Shown: positions 45,066 to 56,533 of the stretch, one piece after another
How the letters are laid out: the number at the start of each line of letters is the position of its first letter
Numbering within the stretch: position 1 is the stretch's first letter
Assembly: GCA_047967505.1 (NCBI GenBank)
Contig: CM106538.1
Origin: Dipteris shenzhenensis
Lineage: Eukaryota > Polypodiophyta > Polypodiopsida > Gleicheniales
Direction: 5' to 3' (one strand)
Length of the DNA: 64,000 bases
Notes under the pieces: model-generated
Told to the model about the DNA's origin: nothing
The model's database searches: none
Seen by the model: the letters and a program-made list of their open reading frames with translations, nothing else
Translations under genes and position numbers: made by a program

Positions 45066-48000
45066 ATAAGAAAGTAATGATGTGTGGTATGTTGACTTAG
45101 GTACATCAAACCACATGACAGGTCATGCAGAATGGATGCAGGATGCAAGGAAAATGGAAAGACCAAGATTTGTGGATACTGGTGATGATACTGCACATCC
45201 TATTGTGCAGATTGGTAAAATTCCATCGTCTATGCAGGATGGGAAAAAGAAATACCTATCTGATGTATTTCATGTCCCGAATATCACTAAGAACCTAGTT
45301 TCTGTTGGTTAAATGGTTGAGCAGGGCTTGCAGGTCAGATTTAATCCTCTTGGATGCTTTGTTGAGGATATGAAAAATAACGGTCACTTGATAGCAAAAG
45401 GAAAGAAGAAGGACATGATGTTTACATTGGATGCATACATTCCTGAATTGAGTGCAGCAATGTTTGCACATGGTACCGGTGTAGTTGCAAATATTGATAT
45501 CTGGCATAAACGCATTGGTCATGTTAATGTACAGTGACTTAAATCAATGTAGGCCCAAAACATTGTTGCAGGATTGCCTAATTCAAGGTTGCAGAAATGC
45601 ATAAGGTATGTGAAGCCTGTCAATTTGGAAAATAGGCAAGGAAACCATTTCCTACGCATGTTCAAGAGAGTAACAAGCCATTGGAATTAATCCACTTTGA
45701 TGTGTGGACTACTAAAGCTGCATCTATTGGAGGTTGTCATTATTTTGTCACTTTTATTGATGACTATAGCAGAGAAGTTTGGGTGCATTTTATGAAAAAG
45801 AAAAGTGAAGTGTTTGGGCATTTCAAAGCTTTAAAAGCTATGGTTGAAAAAGAAACAGGCCTACAAATAAAATGCCTAAGGTCAGATGGAGGGGGAGAGT
45901 ACCTCTCAAATGAGTTTGCAAGGTTCCTGCAGGAGCATGGCATAAAGCAATAATATTCATGCAGTCATACCCCACAGCAAAATGGACTTGCAGAAAGGAA
46001 AAACAGGCATATTGGAGAGGTATCTCGGGCCATGCTAAATGAAAAAGACCTCCGAGATTATTATTGGGCTGAAGCAGTTGCTACAGCAGTTTACATAATG
46101 AACAGGACTCCCACTGCAGCAATACATGGCATGATGCCAGAGGAGATGTATACTGGTAGGAAACTAGATATTTCACATTTTCAAATTTTTGGTTGCATTG
46201 CCTATGTTCATGTGCCAGATGAGTTGAGGTCCAAGTTGGATCCAAAAGCTGAGAAGTGCATCTTTATTGGTTATTCTCTACAGCAGAAAGGGTATAGATG
46301 CTATAATTCTTCTATTCGTAAGTTTACAATGAGCAGAGATGTTTTTGATGAGATGAGCAGCTGGTATAAACCAGTAAATGTGATGATTGATGTAGATGCA
46401 CAAAATGGTAATGCTGCACAGAATTCACAGCAGCAATCACAAAATATTAGTGTCCTCTAGCAATGGTTCACATACTTCGCCATGGACAGGCAGATTGAGA
46501 TCAGGAGAATCTCCTCAAAGCAATGCAGATAGTGGTACGCAAGTATCACAAAAAGGAAAAGAGAATGTAGATCAGCCCATGTTTGATGTGAATGCATGTC
46601 ACTCTTATGTGGATGGTGAATCCAGTGGCTCAGAACAGAGCATTGATGATGAGTTGGGTATTCCTTCTATTGTTACACCTAGAGTAAGGAGGACCAGGGA
46701 TGTTTTGAGAGCACCTGGAGGTGAGCCTATTTTGCGTAGGTCTACTAGAGCTAGATATCCTGTGGATAGGCTGAAATATGATGGATTTACAACCATTCAC
46801 TATGCCTATATGGTCAAAGTGATACAGGAACCAGAACCCACTTCTTTTGAGCAAGCCATGGGAAAAGAAAAATGGGAGAAAGACATGGATGAAGAAATGG
46901 ATGCCTTGAAAGCAAATGCTACATGGGAATTGGTGCCTTTGCCTAAAGACAAGAATGCAATTGGCTGTAAGTGGGTTTATAAGGTGAAGCACAATGCAGA
47001 TGGTTCTGTGAACAGATACAAGGCAAGATTAGTTGTCAAAGGGTATGCACAAACATACGGCATTGATTATGAAGAAACATTCAGTCCGGTTGCAAGGATG
47101 GAAACCATAAGAGCAGTCATTGCTATGGCTGCATCAAAGGGATGGTCTTTACATCAGATGGATGTAAAGAATGCCTTCTTGCATGGTGATTTGCAAGAAG
47201 AGGTCTTTATGGAGCAGCCACCAGGTTATGTTCATGCTATTCATCCTGAGTTTGTTTGCAGGTTGAAGAAAGCCTTGTATGGCTTGAAGCAAGCACATAG
47301 AGCATGGTCAGACAAGATAGCATAGTATCTTGTCACTATTGGCTTTCAGATTTCCAAGGCAGATTTCTCACTTTATGTGAGAAAAACAGAGAAAGGTATT
47401 ATGCTGCTTGTCATTTATGTTGATGATTTGATCATCATAGGTGATAGTGATGAAGATATCCTTCATGTGAAAATGCTATTGAAGCAGAAGTTTGAGATGA
47501 AGGATTTGGGAGAGCTACGTTATTTCTTGGGCATTGAGGTGATTAGATCACCAAGTGGGATACGACTCTTGCAGAGGCAGTATGGATTGGACATGCTGTC
47601 CAAATATGGGATGACAGGTTGTAAGCCTATTTCAGTTCCTTTGGAGCAGAATGTGAAGCTGAGCGCAGATGCAGGTGAGCTTCTGGAAGACCTACTATGT
47701 ATAGACGCATAGTAGGAAGTTTGATTTATATGACTATTACCAGGCCAGATTTGAGCTATGCTATTGGATTGATAAGTCAGTTTATGCAGGCTCCAAGGAA
47801 AACACATTTGGATGCAGCTAGACACATACTCAGGTATGTGAAGTCCACATTGCAGTATGGACTATTTTATGAGGCTGGGGTTCAAATACAGTTGCATGGA
47901 TACACTGATGCTGATTGGGCTGGTAGTATTTCTAATAGACGATCTACCAGTGGATATGTGTTCTCTTTTGGGAGTGCTGCAGTCACTTGGAGCTGTAAGA

Positions 48001-48161
48001 AACAGCCTACAGTTGCCTTGTCGAGCACAGAGGTTGAGTACAGGGGTGCAGCGATGGCTGCATGTGAGGTAGCTTGGTTGCATAAGCTACTTCATGATAT
48101 GCATCAGTCTACAGATGGGCCAGTTGATTTTCCTTCACAAAACTTTACAAAAATTTCATAA
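45066..48161 (+). pseudogene. pol: Copia pol of copy A2
   Basis: Protease at 45082 has V-D-L-G-T-S instead of V-D-S-G-A-S, so the catalytic D-S/T-G is lost. GAG-pre-integrase (about 45500), integrase (H-F-D-V-W about 45690, S-D-G-G-G-E-Y about 45890, N-G-L-A-E-R about 45985), RT (Q-M-D-V-K-N-A-F-L-H-G-D about 47155, Y-V-D-D at 47416-47427) and RNase H (T-D-A-D-W-A-G about 47910) follow. Stops at about 45311, 45536, 45549, 45634, 45950 and 47323 and frameshifts near 46450 and 47690 disable it. At several sites A1 has CAG where A2 has TAG. RNase H breaks off near 48130. Confidence 0.9.
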
Positions 48162-49341
48162 TTTTATGTGACTCTCCCAAAACTTCATTTATTGCAATCC
48201 AAAATATTTATTAAAACGTTGGCATTCTCAAGCACAAAAATTATTGCAAACATTAAAAAATGTTACTACTAGTATCATGTAGTACTATGAGATCCCATAG
48301 TATAATTTATTCATATATTAGGAAAGATGTCAAAAATCAAAGAGCATACCAAGATCACATGCCAAGTCCTTTCATTCACATGATCAATTATTGAGGAAAG
48401 TAATTTGTCAAGTATTTATTGATTTTGTACATTTCATAGTGTATTTTCATGTTTCAACAACTCAACTTTGCTAGGATGAGTCCCTTAAAATATTTATTCA
48501 AAGAAATTATATACACAAGAGGCATTTTGAGTAAATCAAAGAGATTTTATGTAAATTGAAGATAGAAATTTAAGTACCATAATTTTGAAATAAACTCAAA
48601 GCTACGGTTTGGCAAGTCAAGTGTTGACTACTCTCTCTTTGATCTCATGGTTTCCCCTCTTTCTCACCTGTTAGAGTTTGAATGTTTGAACCCTATGTCG
48701 TATTTCAATGTCTTTCAACATTGAATACTTAATTAGGTGCATGGCAAAAAAAAAAGTTCATCTTTGTATAAATTTTATAGAATATGTCCCCAAATAAATA
48801 AAAGGCTTTGTTTGATTTAAAGTTATTTTGAAGATATTTTGATTTCTATTACTAAGTTAATGATTTTAAAGAAATACTAATGATTTACTTATTGCAATTG
48901 TCAGGATGCATCAAAATTGACCATTTAGGGACGTGCCAAGTACCACTACTACAATATCTATGAGAAGTGAATTCATGACCACAATGGGGCATGCCTTACA
49001 ATGATTATTATTTTCTTTTATAGATCAAAAAGTTAAAGATCAAGAAGTTATTGGAAAGGCACATGGATGTAATACTATCTTTCATTGAATGGAAGCATTC
49101 ATGTACATTGGCTAGAAATGATTTGATTGAATATACCAAGAAATTTTTTATACCACATTGGATATATATATTTTGTTCTATAAACACCAATAACACTAGC
49201 GACATAAGTATTAACATGGAATCACCCACAATACGGACCATCTAGCATGGCAAAAACACAAGCTAGTCAAGCATCCCCAACTAACCACATAAAGTATCCA
49301 CTAGGACCCCCATCGCGTCCGGTGCACTCCTATGGAGTACT
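48136..49341. other. No gene recognised
   Basis: AT-rich (long A and T runs). Short ORFs at 49008-49245 lack recognisable domains. This is the left flank of element E. Confidence 0.55.
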
Positions 49342-49595
49342 TGTAGGCTCATGGAAGCAAAAGGATGCACAAGAGTGGAGCAAGAAGTGCAATCCATCAC
49401 ATCAACTAGTAGAATGAAAATGAGAGTACAAAGTACTATAAAAGAGAACCCTAGGACCTAGTGTCCTAGTGGTACCACTAGTACTACGTGTCATAAGACA
49501 CTAAAAGTACTAGGTGACCTAAGTGCCAATAACCAATACATGGCACATACCAGGGCCCAGAGGGCATCAATACGACTGGGAGAAGATGGCCTACA
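49342..49595 (-). repeat. 3' LTR of E (254 bp)
   Basis: Plus strand starts TGTAGGCTCATGGAAGC and ends GATGGCCTACA. Near-identical to 57196-57451. A minus-strand polypurine tract GGAAGGGGGTT lies at 49596-49606. A TATAAAA-type box occurs on the plus strand, opposite to the element's transcription, at about 49437. Confidence 0.9.
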
Positions 49596-49753
49596 AACCC
49601 CCTTCCATGGTATGGGCTAAAGTATTTTGGAAACATCTCAGAATACCTGGTATTTTTTGGTCATGGGGGCACATGCTCATCCAAAAGGATATAGCCACCT
49701 ATGAATGTACAAGGTATGCCAGATCATGTAACAAAGGGAACCAAGTGTAAAGC

Positions 49754-49951
49754 CTATCGAATGATGTCAAACTTGGGATGAGGAAGTGTCTTTGTAAACA
49801 TATCTGCTATGTTGTCCTCTGTGGGAAGGTAGGACAACTCTATGTCTCCTAATGATAACCGCCGCTCTCGAACATAATGATAGTGAACTTCAATGTGCTT
49901 GTTGGTACACGCATGAAACACTAGATTACACGCAATGGCCAAAGCACTCTA
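49754..49951 (-). pseudogene. pol: RNase H C-terminus of E (distal part)
   Basis: Minus strand encodes N-L-V-F-H-A-C..K-H-I-E-V-H-Y-H-Y-V-R-E-R and A-D-M-F-T-K-T-L, the conserved end of Copia RNase H, followed by a stop before the polypurine tract. It continues, across element G, into 52146-52275. Confidence 0.88.
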
Positions 49952-50329
49952 TGTTGGATAAATTGATGTTTAGGGGACACACTTATGGACATGGTCATGT
50001 GGTGTGTGTGTGTGTGCTAGTGTGCTAGTGCTTGTGTAGGACATGGTGTGAGTGCTAGTGAGCACCATGGTAGGTGTGTCAGGTGGCTCATGAGTTAGGT
50101 GTCACCCATCTAGGTGTGATTGAGATAAGTTACGGACTTGGTGGCTAGTTTGATGGAAGACTTGGGGGTGTTCCTAATGGAGACAATCAGGGAGATAATC
50201 ATGGATCTGGAGCCACCTACTCAGGGGCATTCCACTATATGTAACTCTACTCATGAATGAAATCACACTTGCTATTCCTCTCATTTGCTCACTTGGTCAC
50301 TTGCTCTTGCTCATGCTACCTTTCTAACA
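49952..50329 (+). repeat. 5' LTR of G (378 bp)
   Basis: Starts TGTTGG, ends CTAACA. It differs from the 3' LTR mainly in a (TG)n expansion near 49996-50020 and scattered substitutions. Confidence 0.92.
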
Positions 50330-50341
50330 TGGTATCAGAGC
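50330..50341 (+). other. Primer-binding site of G
   Basis: TGGTATCAGAGC directly after the LTR. Confidence 0.93.
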
Positions 50342-51109
50342 CTGGTTGATTGAGGCTTGACTTTGCTGCTACCACATGGTCATGCCTTCCCTACCAAGCT
50401 CCATTCTTGCTTCCATGGTGTCTGTCCCTTTGCCCACGATTTTGAAAGAGCAAATTCTCTGCATCCAACTGATGGATTGAAACATCCTCCTAGCTAAAGC
50501 TTCCTCATGTCTGGGCGACCTCACTGACCAAAGGGATCTCCCCAAATTGTCACCGATTTTGTGTGTCGTTGCCTCTTCTTCATGGCGGGATTTCTGCAAT
50601 GCTGGTTGCATACCTAAACCATTCTCAAATTCCTCTTATAGGAGGCTGGGTGACCCCAAGGGCTGCCTCCTGATGGAATTTCATCCGTGTTGGTGAAGTA
50701 TTCGAGCCACACTCATCGATTTTATAGTCAAAATTCACCATGTAATGCTGGGCGACGTGATGCATGATTGCGCGGTTCTTCTTTGGTATTCAGGCTTTCA
50801 TTCTATGTGAAAACCCCCATGAATGCTACTCCTAAAGTGACGAATTTAGGCCTCCAAGATCACTGTATGAAGCTTGACCATTTTTGGCATGTTTAATTGA
50901 GTTTGACAGAGTTGACCAAGTCAAACTGAGAAATTTCTTGAGGGCTCTTGTTCCTAGCATGCTATTTGACTTTGGAAAGCATTGGTTTGACTCTCTTGAC
51001 TTTGATTATCTTGAATGATTGAGACATTTGTAACTATTGGTCAAGAGAAAGATTTATCTTTGTAAGGGACTAGACACTGCCACATCACTGGTGGTATGAC
51101 CTTCCCAAG

Positions 51110-51451
51110 ATGGCCTCCACTAAAGAGTCATCTAATGGCAATTATGTAAGAGTTAAAAAGAGAAAGTTTAAGACTGCTTGGCTAAAAGGGCCAAAGTACT
51201 ATGGTCAGAAGAAACCAAGGGGCTACTATTATACCAAAGCCTTGGGTATGTCCGAGTTCCTCTCCAATAACTTACATCTTTATGGAGAAGGAGATTTCTT
51301 CTGCCCTAAAGAAGAGCAAGAAGATGTCATTAAGGACAAGGCCTTACGGGAAAAGGATCCAAGCAACAAGACGTATGAAGTCTACTGTGATGATATGATT
51401 GTCATCAATATGGGAGATTTCATCCAGGGGGGCATTGACCCTATCACCTAG
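51110..51451 (+). CDS. Unrecognised 113-aa protein carried by element G
   Basis: ATG in a favourable context (AAGATGG). The N-terminal third is strongly basic and Tyr-rich (residues 13-42, including K-K-R-K-F-K and K-K-P-R-G-Y-Y-Y), the middle has F-L-S-N-N-L-H-L-Y-G-E-G, and the second half is acidic (E-E-Q-E-D-V). No zinc knuckle, protease or RT motif, no signal peptide or membrane segment. A further open stretch downstream (about 51585-51690, residues F-E-M-D-S-L-I-V-N-R-G-N-L) may be a shifted continuation. It could be captured host sequence, a divergent gag, or a chance ORF. The family is unknown to me. Confidence 0.45.
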   Translation: MASTKESSNGNYVRVKKRKFKTAWLKGPKYYGQKKPRGYYYTKALGMSEFLSNNLHLYGEGDFFCPKEEQEDVIKDKALREKDPSNKTYEVYCDDMIVINMGDFIQGGIDPIT

Positions 51452-51762
51452 TTTTATGTTGTGTGATTGAGACAATAAGGTGCTTTGCCATGGATACTCC
51501 ATCCTAAAATGATATGTTATTTCCATTTTAGCTAGTCATGTTTGCTTGCTTTGAGTCATATGTCCTATGGTGATACCCAAAGACACATATTCGAGATGGA
51601 CTCTCTTATTGTAAACCGAGGTAACCTGATTTGGAGTGAGATCATGGTGGAGCTAGGGTGTCCACATGAGTCTACTGCCGATGCAATTTGAGTGAGAACA
51701 AGGTCGAGAGCATGAAAATAATGTATTCCATTGTCTACTGCCAGGGTAGAAGGTCATCAATT

Positions 51763-51773
51763 TAAAGGGGGTA
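51763..51773 (+). other. Polypurine tract of G
   Basis: TAAAGGGGGTA directly before the 3' LTR. The preceding GGTCATCAATTT is also found next to the polypurine tract of F. Confidence 0.8.
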
Positions 51774-52145
51774 TGTTGGATAAATTGATGTTTAGGGGAC
51801 ACACTAATGGACATGGTCATGTGGTGTGTTTGCCAGTGTGCTAGTGCTTGTGTAGGTCATGATGTGAGTGCTAGTGAGCACCATGGTAGATGTGTCAGGT
51901 GACTCATTAGTTAGGTGTCACCCATCTAGGTGTGATTAAGATAAGTTAGGGACTTGGTGGCCAGTTTGATGGAGGACTTGGGGGTGTTACTGATGGAGAC
52001 AATTAGGGAGATAATCATGGATCGGAAGCCACCTACTCAGGGGCATTCCACTATATGTAACTCTACTCATGAATGAAATCACACTTGCTATTCCTCTCAT
52101 TTGCTCACTTGCTCACTTGCTCTCGCTCATGCTACCTTTCTAACA
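51774..52145 (+). repeat. 3' LTR of G (372 bp)
   Basis: Starts TGTTGGATAAATTGATG, ends CTAACA; followed by CTCTG. Confidence 0.92.
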
Positions 52146-52275
52146 CTCTGGCTGTCAGTGTAGACCATAATGGAGGATGTATGGCGAATACCAAAATTTG
52201 TAAGTAATTGTCAAAGCCAGACATACTCTACTGTGGCAGTGAAAGCTACCTTGTGTGAATCCATGGAAGAAGCAA
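52146..52275 (-). pseudogene. pol: RNase H of E (proximal part)
   Basis: Minus strand encodes V-A-F-T-A-T-V-E-Y-V-W-L (RNase H A-E-Y region) and V-Y-T-D-S-Q-S-A, which joins A-I-A-C-N-L-V-F-H on the far side of G. It ends at the LTR of F. Confidence 0.82.
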
Positions 52276-52506
52276 TGAGGCACAAATGTCAATCTTTATT
52301 CCAAGAGTGGTTACATATATAGGCAACTGCCTCCATGTAGGTAGATCCTAGATCCACAATCATCTCCCTGATTATCTCAACCAATCACCTCCCATGATCA
52401 CTCACTCATCACACCAACCTGCCACACATAACTAGAACCTTCTAGCACACCTACACTCACACACTTCTTGCATAGGACTCCGAGCCCATAGGCACACACA
52501 CACACA
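52276..52506 (-). repeat. Probable 3' LTR of F (231 bp)
   Basis: On the minus strand it begins with a (TG)n run and ends GTGCCTCA. It shares ATAATCAGGGAGAT and GGATC with the LTR of G in the same order. Preceded by GTGGGGGGGAATGAAGGGG (polypurine tract, 52511-52531). Confidence 0.65.
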
Positions 52507-52785
52507 TTAATTTTCCCCTTCATTCCCCCCCACAAATTGATGACCTGATCCCTCAGCAGTAGTACATGGGATGCTCCATGGCTTGCCCATCATCATGTGG
52601 CAACACTCATGACCCCAACCTATGACTCACTCTTTAGGATTCTTGGCTTACAACTGGGAGATGGACATTGACTATGTATGTAAAGCCCAATGAGTCCAAC
52701 AAGGAAAAATCTTAAAAGACTAACAATGTTTTAAGGACGGACTATCCATGGCAGAGAACCATTATTGACCTCACACACACATAAC

Positions 52786-53487
52786 TTAGCAAACATATGG
52801 ATACTTACCCTTGTCAGATTTGACTTGGGTGTTGTAAGTAGTGAGAGCTTTGAAATTCTCTAGTTCTTCTTCTTCTTCTTCTTCTTCAGTTTTTGCTTCC
52901 TCAACAAGATTGGCTAAACATCTCTTCTTGACATAACATTCCTTTTCAAAGTATCTAGGTTTTCCACAAAAGTTAAATTTCATTTTGCTCTTTCCCTTGA
53001 AGTTGCTTAAGTTGCTTCTGGCCAAATATGCCCCTTCTTTGTAATCACTTCTTTGTTTGATCTTTCTCTCCTCCTCCAAAAGTGATGCTTCAATTTCTAC
53101 CAGACTTATCTCTGGAATATTGGTGAGTGTGGTTACAATAGTGCCATACTCTTTAGTGAGACTTCCAAGTAAGATGGCAAATACAATATCTTCATCAAGA
53201 TTAAACTTGATGCTAGAGTTTAATGCCAGATAACTGTGTCAAGATTCTCTAGGTTTAGTTTCTTTTCCATTTGCTACCTTCCATATTCCCTTTTTCATGA
53301 GAATAAACTTCAATTTTGTTTGCCAAGTGTGGAACCCCTCTGATTTGAATCCTAACTCCTTAGACATCAACTTAGCATTTAGTGTAGCATCTATTTTCAA
53401 AAAAATAGTCAAGAAATGCTTGTAGAAATAGAGTAACCTTGGAGCATTTGCTGCACAATTAATGATCCTTGGGAGTAGAAGACTCAA
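52786..53487 (-). pseudogene. gag: Copia gag of F, internally deleted
   Basis: Minus strand: F-H-T-W-Q-T-K-L-K-F (gag N-terminal motif, about 53310), an in-frame TGA near 53239, then D-E-D-I-V-F-A-I-L-L-G-S-L and L-L-E-E-E-R-K-I-K (gag C-terminal core), and a damaged zinc knuckle F-N-F-C-G-K-P-R-Y-F-E-K-E-C (first C and the H replaced), then a poly-Glu run from a CTT microsatellite. The central gag region (about 100 residues) is missing, so the copy is a deletion derivative. Confidence 0.78.
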
Positions 53488-53500
53488 TACAAGTCTCAGA

Positions 53501-53868
53501 CCAAAAAGAGCTTCACACCTCCAGGGGCAGTAGCATCTTCTCCACCTCCAAAAACATGTCTCCTTGAAAAACTCGACTGGTTTTGCTATAGTTTCTCCTC
53601 ATTCCTTGGTCCATTTGCTCTCAAAATTCACCAACAGGTAGCTCATAGGGTCTTTTAAATGCACCTCAGACCATTTTTGAAATGGTGGCTCCAACAAGCT
53701 GTATCATCAGAAATGGCACAAGATAGGGCGAGTGTAAGCATGGGCTGTAGAGGCCATAATCTTTCAATTCTTGTTAGGTGGATGGCACAAAGGCTCTTCA
53801 TTGCAAGCTGTAGCAAGGAGTGCAAACTCAAGAAAGTGACCATGCATTTGCCTATTCCCTGATCTTGT
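53501..53868 (-). other. Junction between E and F, damaged coding sequence
   Basis: Minus-strand frames continue briefly from E (F-A-L-L-A-T-A-C-N-E-E-P-L near 53820, the linker before RT) and then become unassignable. The RT palm of E is absent. The breakpoint lies near 53780. Confidence 0.5.
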
Positions 53869-55544
53869 CTAGGCAGCAAGAGGTTGATCTTGTTTGCTGT
53901 CCCTTAATGTGTCAAGAAGCCATATGGGAACTTGCCCTTGTTGTCTATTGACAACTCTTTCTTCAATCACTGCATCATGAATAGTGGGATCATTTTGTGC
54001 TGGAAGAGGAACCTGCAAATCAGCATGGGGTGCTAGTGGTGGCTGATCATTGCTTGTTGGAGGGCCTACAGGAGGCTCATGTTGCTGGTCAAAGTCCCCC
54101 TCTGAGGGAAGCAGAGATAACCAAGAGTTAAAGGCATCAAACATGTCAACTTCTAGCTTAGCTTTGCAATCCACAAGAGGAGAAGCCGAATGTTCAGCAA
54201 AGATTATATCTCTACTAACAATAATCTTCCCAGTATTTGGTTGGTATAACCAACACCCTTTGCTCTCCTGGCTGTAACCAATAAATATGCATTTGATTGC
54301 CTTATCATCAAGCTTATGTCTCAGCTGAGATGGTACGTGAACATATGCAAGAGATCCAAAAACTCTCATGTGTGAAAGTGAAGGCTTCCTACCTTTCCAT
54401 GCTTCATAAGGTGTAATAGTCCTCAATGCCCTTGTGGGTGATCCATTCAGCACATAGTTGGCACACATCACTGCATCAAGCCAAAATTTATTGGGCAAGG
54501 ACTTGGCCTTAAGCATGCATCTAGCCATCTCCATAGTGGACCTCTTCATTCTTTCAGGAAAAGGATTATGCTGAGGAGTGTAAGGAGTAGTGCATGAGTG
54601 AACAATGCCCCGTGAAGACAAAAATGCATCAAACTCCTTTGACAGATACTCTCCCCCCTATCTGTACTGAGGGTGACAAGCTTGCATCCTGATTCATTAT
54701 CAACCATATTCAGCCACCTTTGAAAGCATGAGAACACTTTAGATTTGGCTTTTAAATCATATACCTAGCAATCTCTTGTGAAGTCATCAATTAGAGTCAT
54801 GAAATGTTTGTACCCCCCAATGGCATTTGTCCTCATTGGGCCACAAACATCACTGTGCACTCGCTGCAATTTCCTTTGTGAGAATTATGGACAATTCTTT
54901 TGAAAAGGAAACTGATGCATCTTACCCAAAAGACAACCCTCACACACATGTTTGGAAACTGTGTGAGTTTGAGGTACATCATTTGCCATGCCTTGTGAAT
55001 GTAACTTGGCAAGAGTTCTATAATTGAGATGACCCATTATCTCATGCCAAAGATGAGTTTCAGCAAGCTGTGAATCTGAAATAGCAAATGCTTCAATAGA
55101 AAGCTGAGTGATGATCAAGGTGATAAAGCTCCTTTTGTAAAGTGCCAGTGAGAACTATGACACTGTCATCACGAAGATCATATACTAAGCATATGTATCC
55201 ATCAAATATCACTCTGAAACCTGAAGTGGCAATTGTTGAAATTGAAATCAAGTTGACTTCAATTCTAGGCACAAAAAGAACATTTGTCAAAGTGACAGGA
55301 TGGCTTGAAATGGATGTGAGCTGCACATCTCCAATTCCTTTTACAGCATAGGAAGCATTATTAGCACATGTGATAGTCCCCCCTTTTGAGGTACATTAGC
55401 TAAGGAATGAAACAACTATTTGCAAGATGTGACGTGCTTGGAAGCACCACTATCAAAATACCAAGATTGAGCATCATTAGCAGTAAAGAATGCATCAACT
55501 TTGGAGGGATCAAAGGAGAAATGGACAGCCCATGCCCAATCATC
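53869..55544 (-). pseudogene. pol: Protease-integrase region of E
   Basis: Minus strand: protease Y-F-D-S-G-A-S-K-H (about 55455), GAG-pre-integrase E-T-H-L-W-H-E-I-M-G-H-L (about 55050), integrase with H-S-D-V-C-G-P (about 54850), L-I-D-D-F-T (about 54795) and T-P-Q-H-N-P-F-P-E-R with the catalytic Glu (about 54560). A clean 250-codon stretch (53869-54621) covers the integrase C-terminal part and linker. Frame breaks near 54620, 54740 and 54885. It ends in a Pro/Gln-rich linker just before where RT should start. Confidence 0.87.
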
Positions 55545-56533
55545 CTAGAGAGCATGTGCATGTGAGGCATCTGCTAGCTCATGGGATTCAATTGCATGTG
55601 AGGCATTGACTGTCAATCCTGCTTTCTTTTTCTCTGAAGCAATGCACTTCCTGCATTCTAAAATTTCATGCCCTGGCTTGTGACAATAGTTGCATCTTTT
55701 CTTCTTTGGCTTATCTGCTATATTTTGAGATGCATTGGAGGAATTACCACCATTAGGTGCATATTTAGGCTTGCCCATAGGCTTGGAAGCCTTGCCTTTT
55801 CCTATCTGTTGTGAAGCAAATGCATGATCAGGAATAGTAGCTTGCCTATTAGCATGACTTTGCTCTTCTTGCAAAAGCAAAGTGACTAGCTGATCAAAGA
55901 AGTAGTGGTCTGGATTACCCATGGCCACTAGTTGAAGGGTTGTAGCAAACCCTTGATATGTATCTGGCAACCCATTCAATGTGGTATTGACAAGCTGAGA
56001 ATTTGGCACCACCTTATCAATATTGGAAAGTTGTTCCATGAGGTCCTTGACCTTTGTCAAGTATGCATCCTAGAGTCACCTGCATTCATGCTGACTTCCT
56101 GCAATTGCCTTCTTAAATATGCAACACGTGCCTCATTGCGAATCTGTTAAAGAAAAGCTAATTTGTCCCAAGCATCCTTTGATGTCTTGCATGACTAGAT
56201 GCGTGGAATAATGATTCTCTTGCATGATAAAGCAATACAGGAATGTACATTTGCATCTCTTGCATCCCATCTTGTTTGTTCTTGAGTTGGAGAAGCAGCA
56301 ATAGGGGTGTTAAAGGATAAAGCATCAGGAGGAGTACCCTCTGTAGAGGGACTAGCAAGAGGGTTAGCCACTGTAGCATTGGCTAGCATTAGATCAACCC
56401 TAGAATCAATGTTCAAAAAATGCGTTGAAACAAGAATATGTTTCATGAGATAAGACCACATTGGATAGTTGGTGCCATCCAACTTTTCATCTTCACAAAG
56501 AATGCCAAATAAATCATGATTGTTGCTAGCCAT
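55545..56533 (-). pseudogene. gag: Copia gag of E
   Basis: ATG at 56533 (M-A-S-N-N-H-D-L-F), W-S-Y-L-M-K-H-I-L motif, an insertion rich in Ala/Ser/Pro, then after a break near 56190 the UBN2 core (from 56060: M-E-Q-L-S-N-I-D, L-N-G-L-P-D-T-Y-Q-G-F) and a complete zinc knuckle C-N-Y-C-H-K-P-G-H-E-I-L-E-C (about 55690). Disrupted in the middle; otherwise well preserved. Confidence 0.87.

Larger units (their letters stand above)
43228..48135 (+). mobile_element. Ty1/Copia element copy A2, 3' truncated
   Basis: 5' LTR, primer-binding site, gag and pol up to the middle of RNase H, where homology ends near 48130 (D-G-P-V then unrelated sequence). No 3' LTR is seen. It is closely related to A1 on the minus strand at 3.1-5.2 kb. 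Multiple stops and frameshifts. Confidence 0.88.
49952..52145 (+). mobile_element. Non-autonomous LTR retrotransposon G (2194 bp)
   Basis: LTRs 49952-50329 (378 bp) and 51774-52145 (372 bp) share TGTTGGATAAATTGATG and end TTTCTAACA. A tRNA-Met primer-binding site and a polypurine tract are adjacent. Flanks CTCTA (49947-49951) and CTCTG (52146-52150) are the target duplication. There is no gag or pol; the internal 1.4 kb holds one 113-codon ORF. It interrupts the RNase H of E. Confidence 0.9.
52276..53500 (-). mobile_element. Copia fragment F: gag plus 3' LTR
   Basis: A gag pseudogene is followed on the minus strand by a polypurine-rich stretch and an LTR-like sequence (52276-52506). No 5' LTR, protease, integrase or RT. 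The LTR is related to that of G. It replaces the RT of E, so the arrangement must come from insertion plus deletion. Confidence 0.65.
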
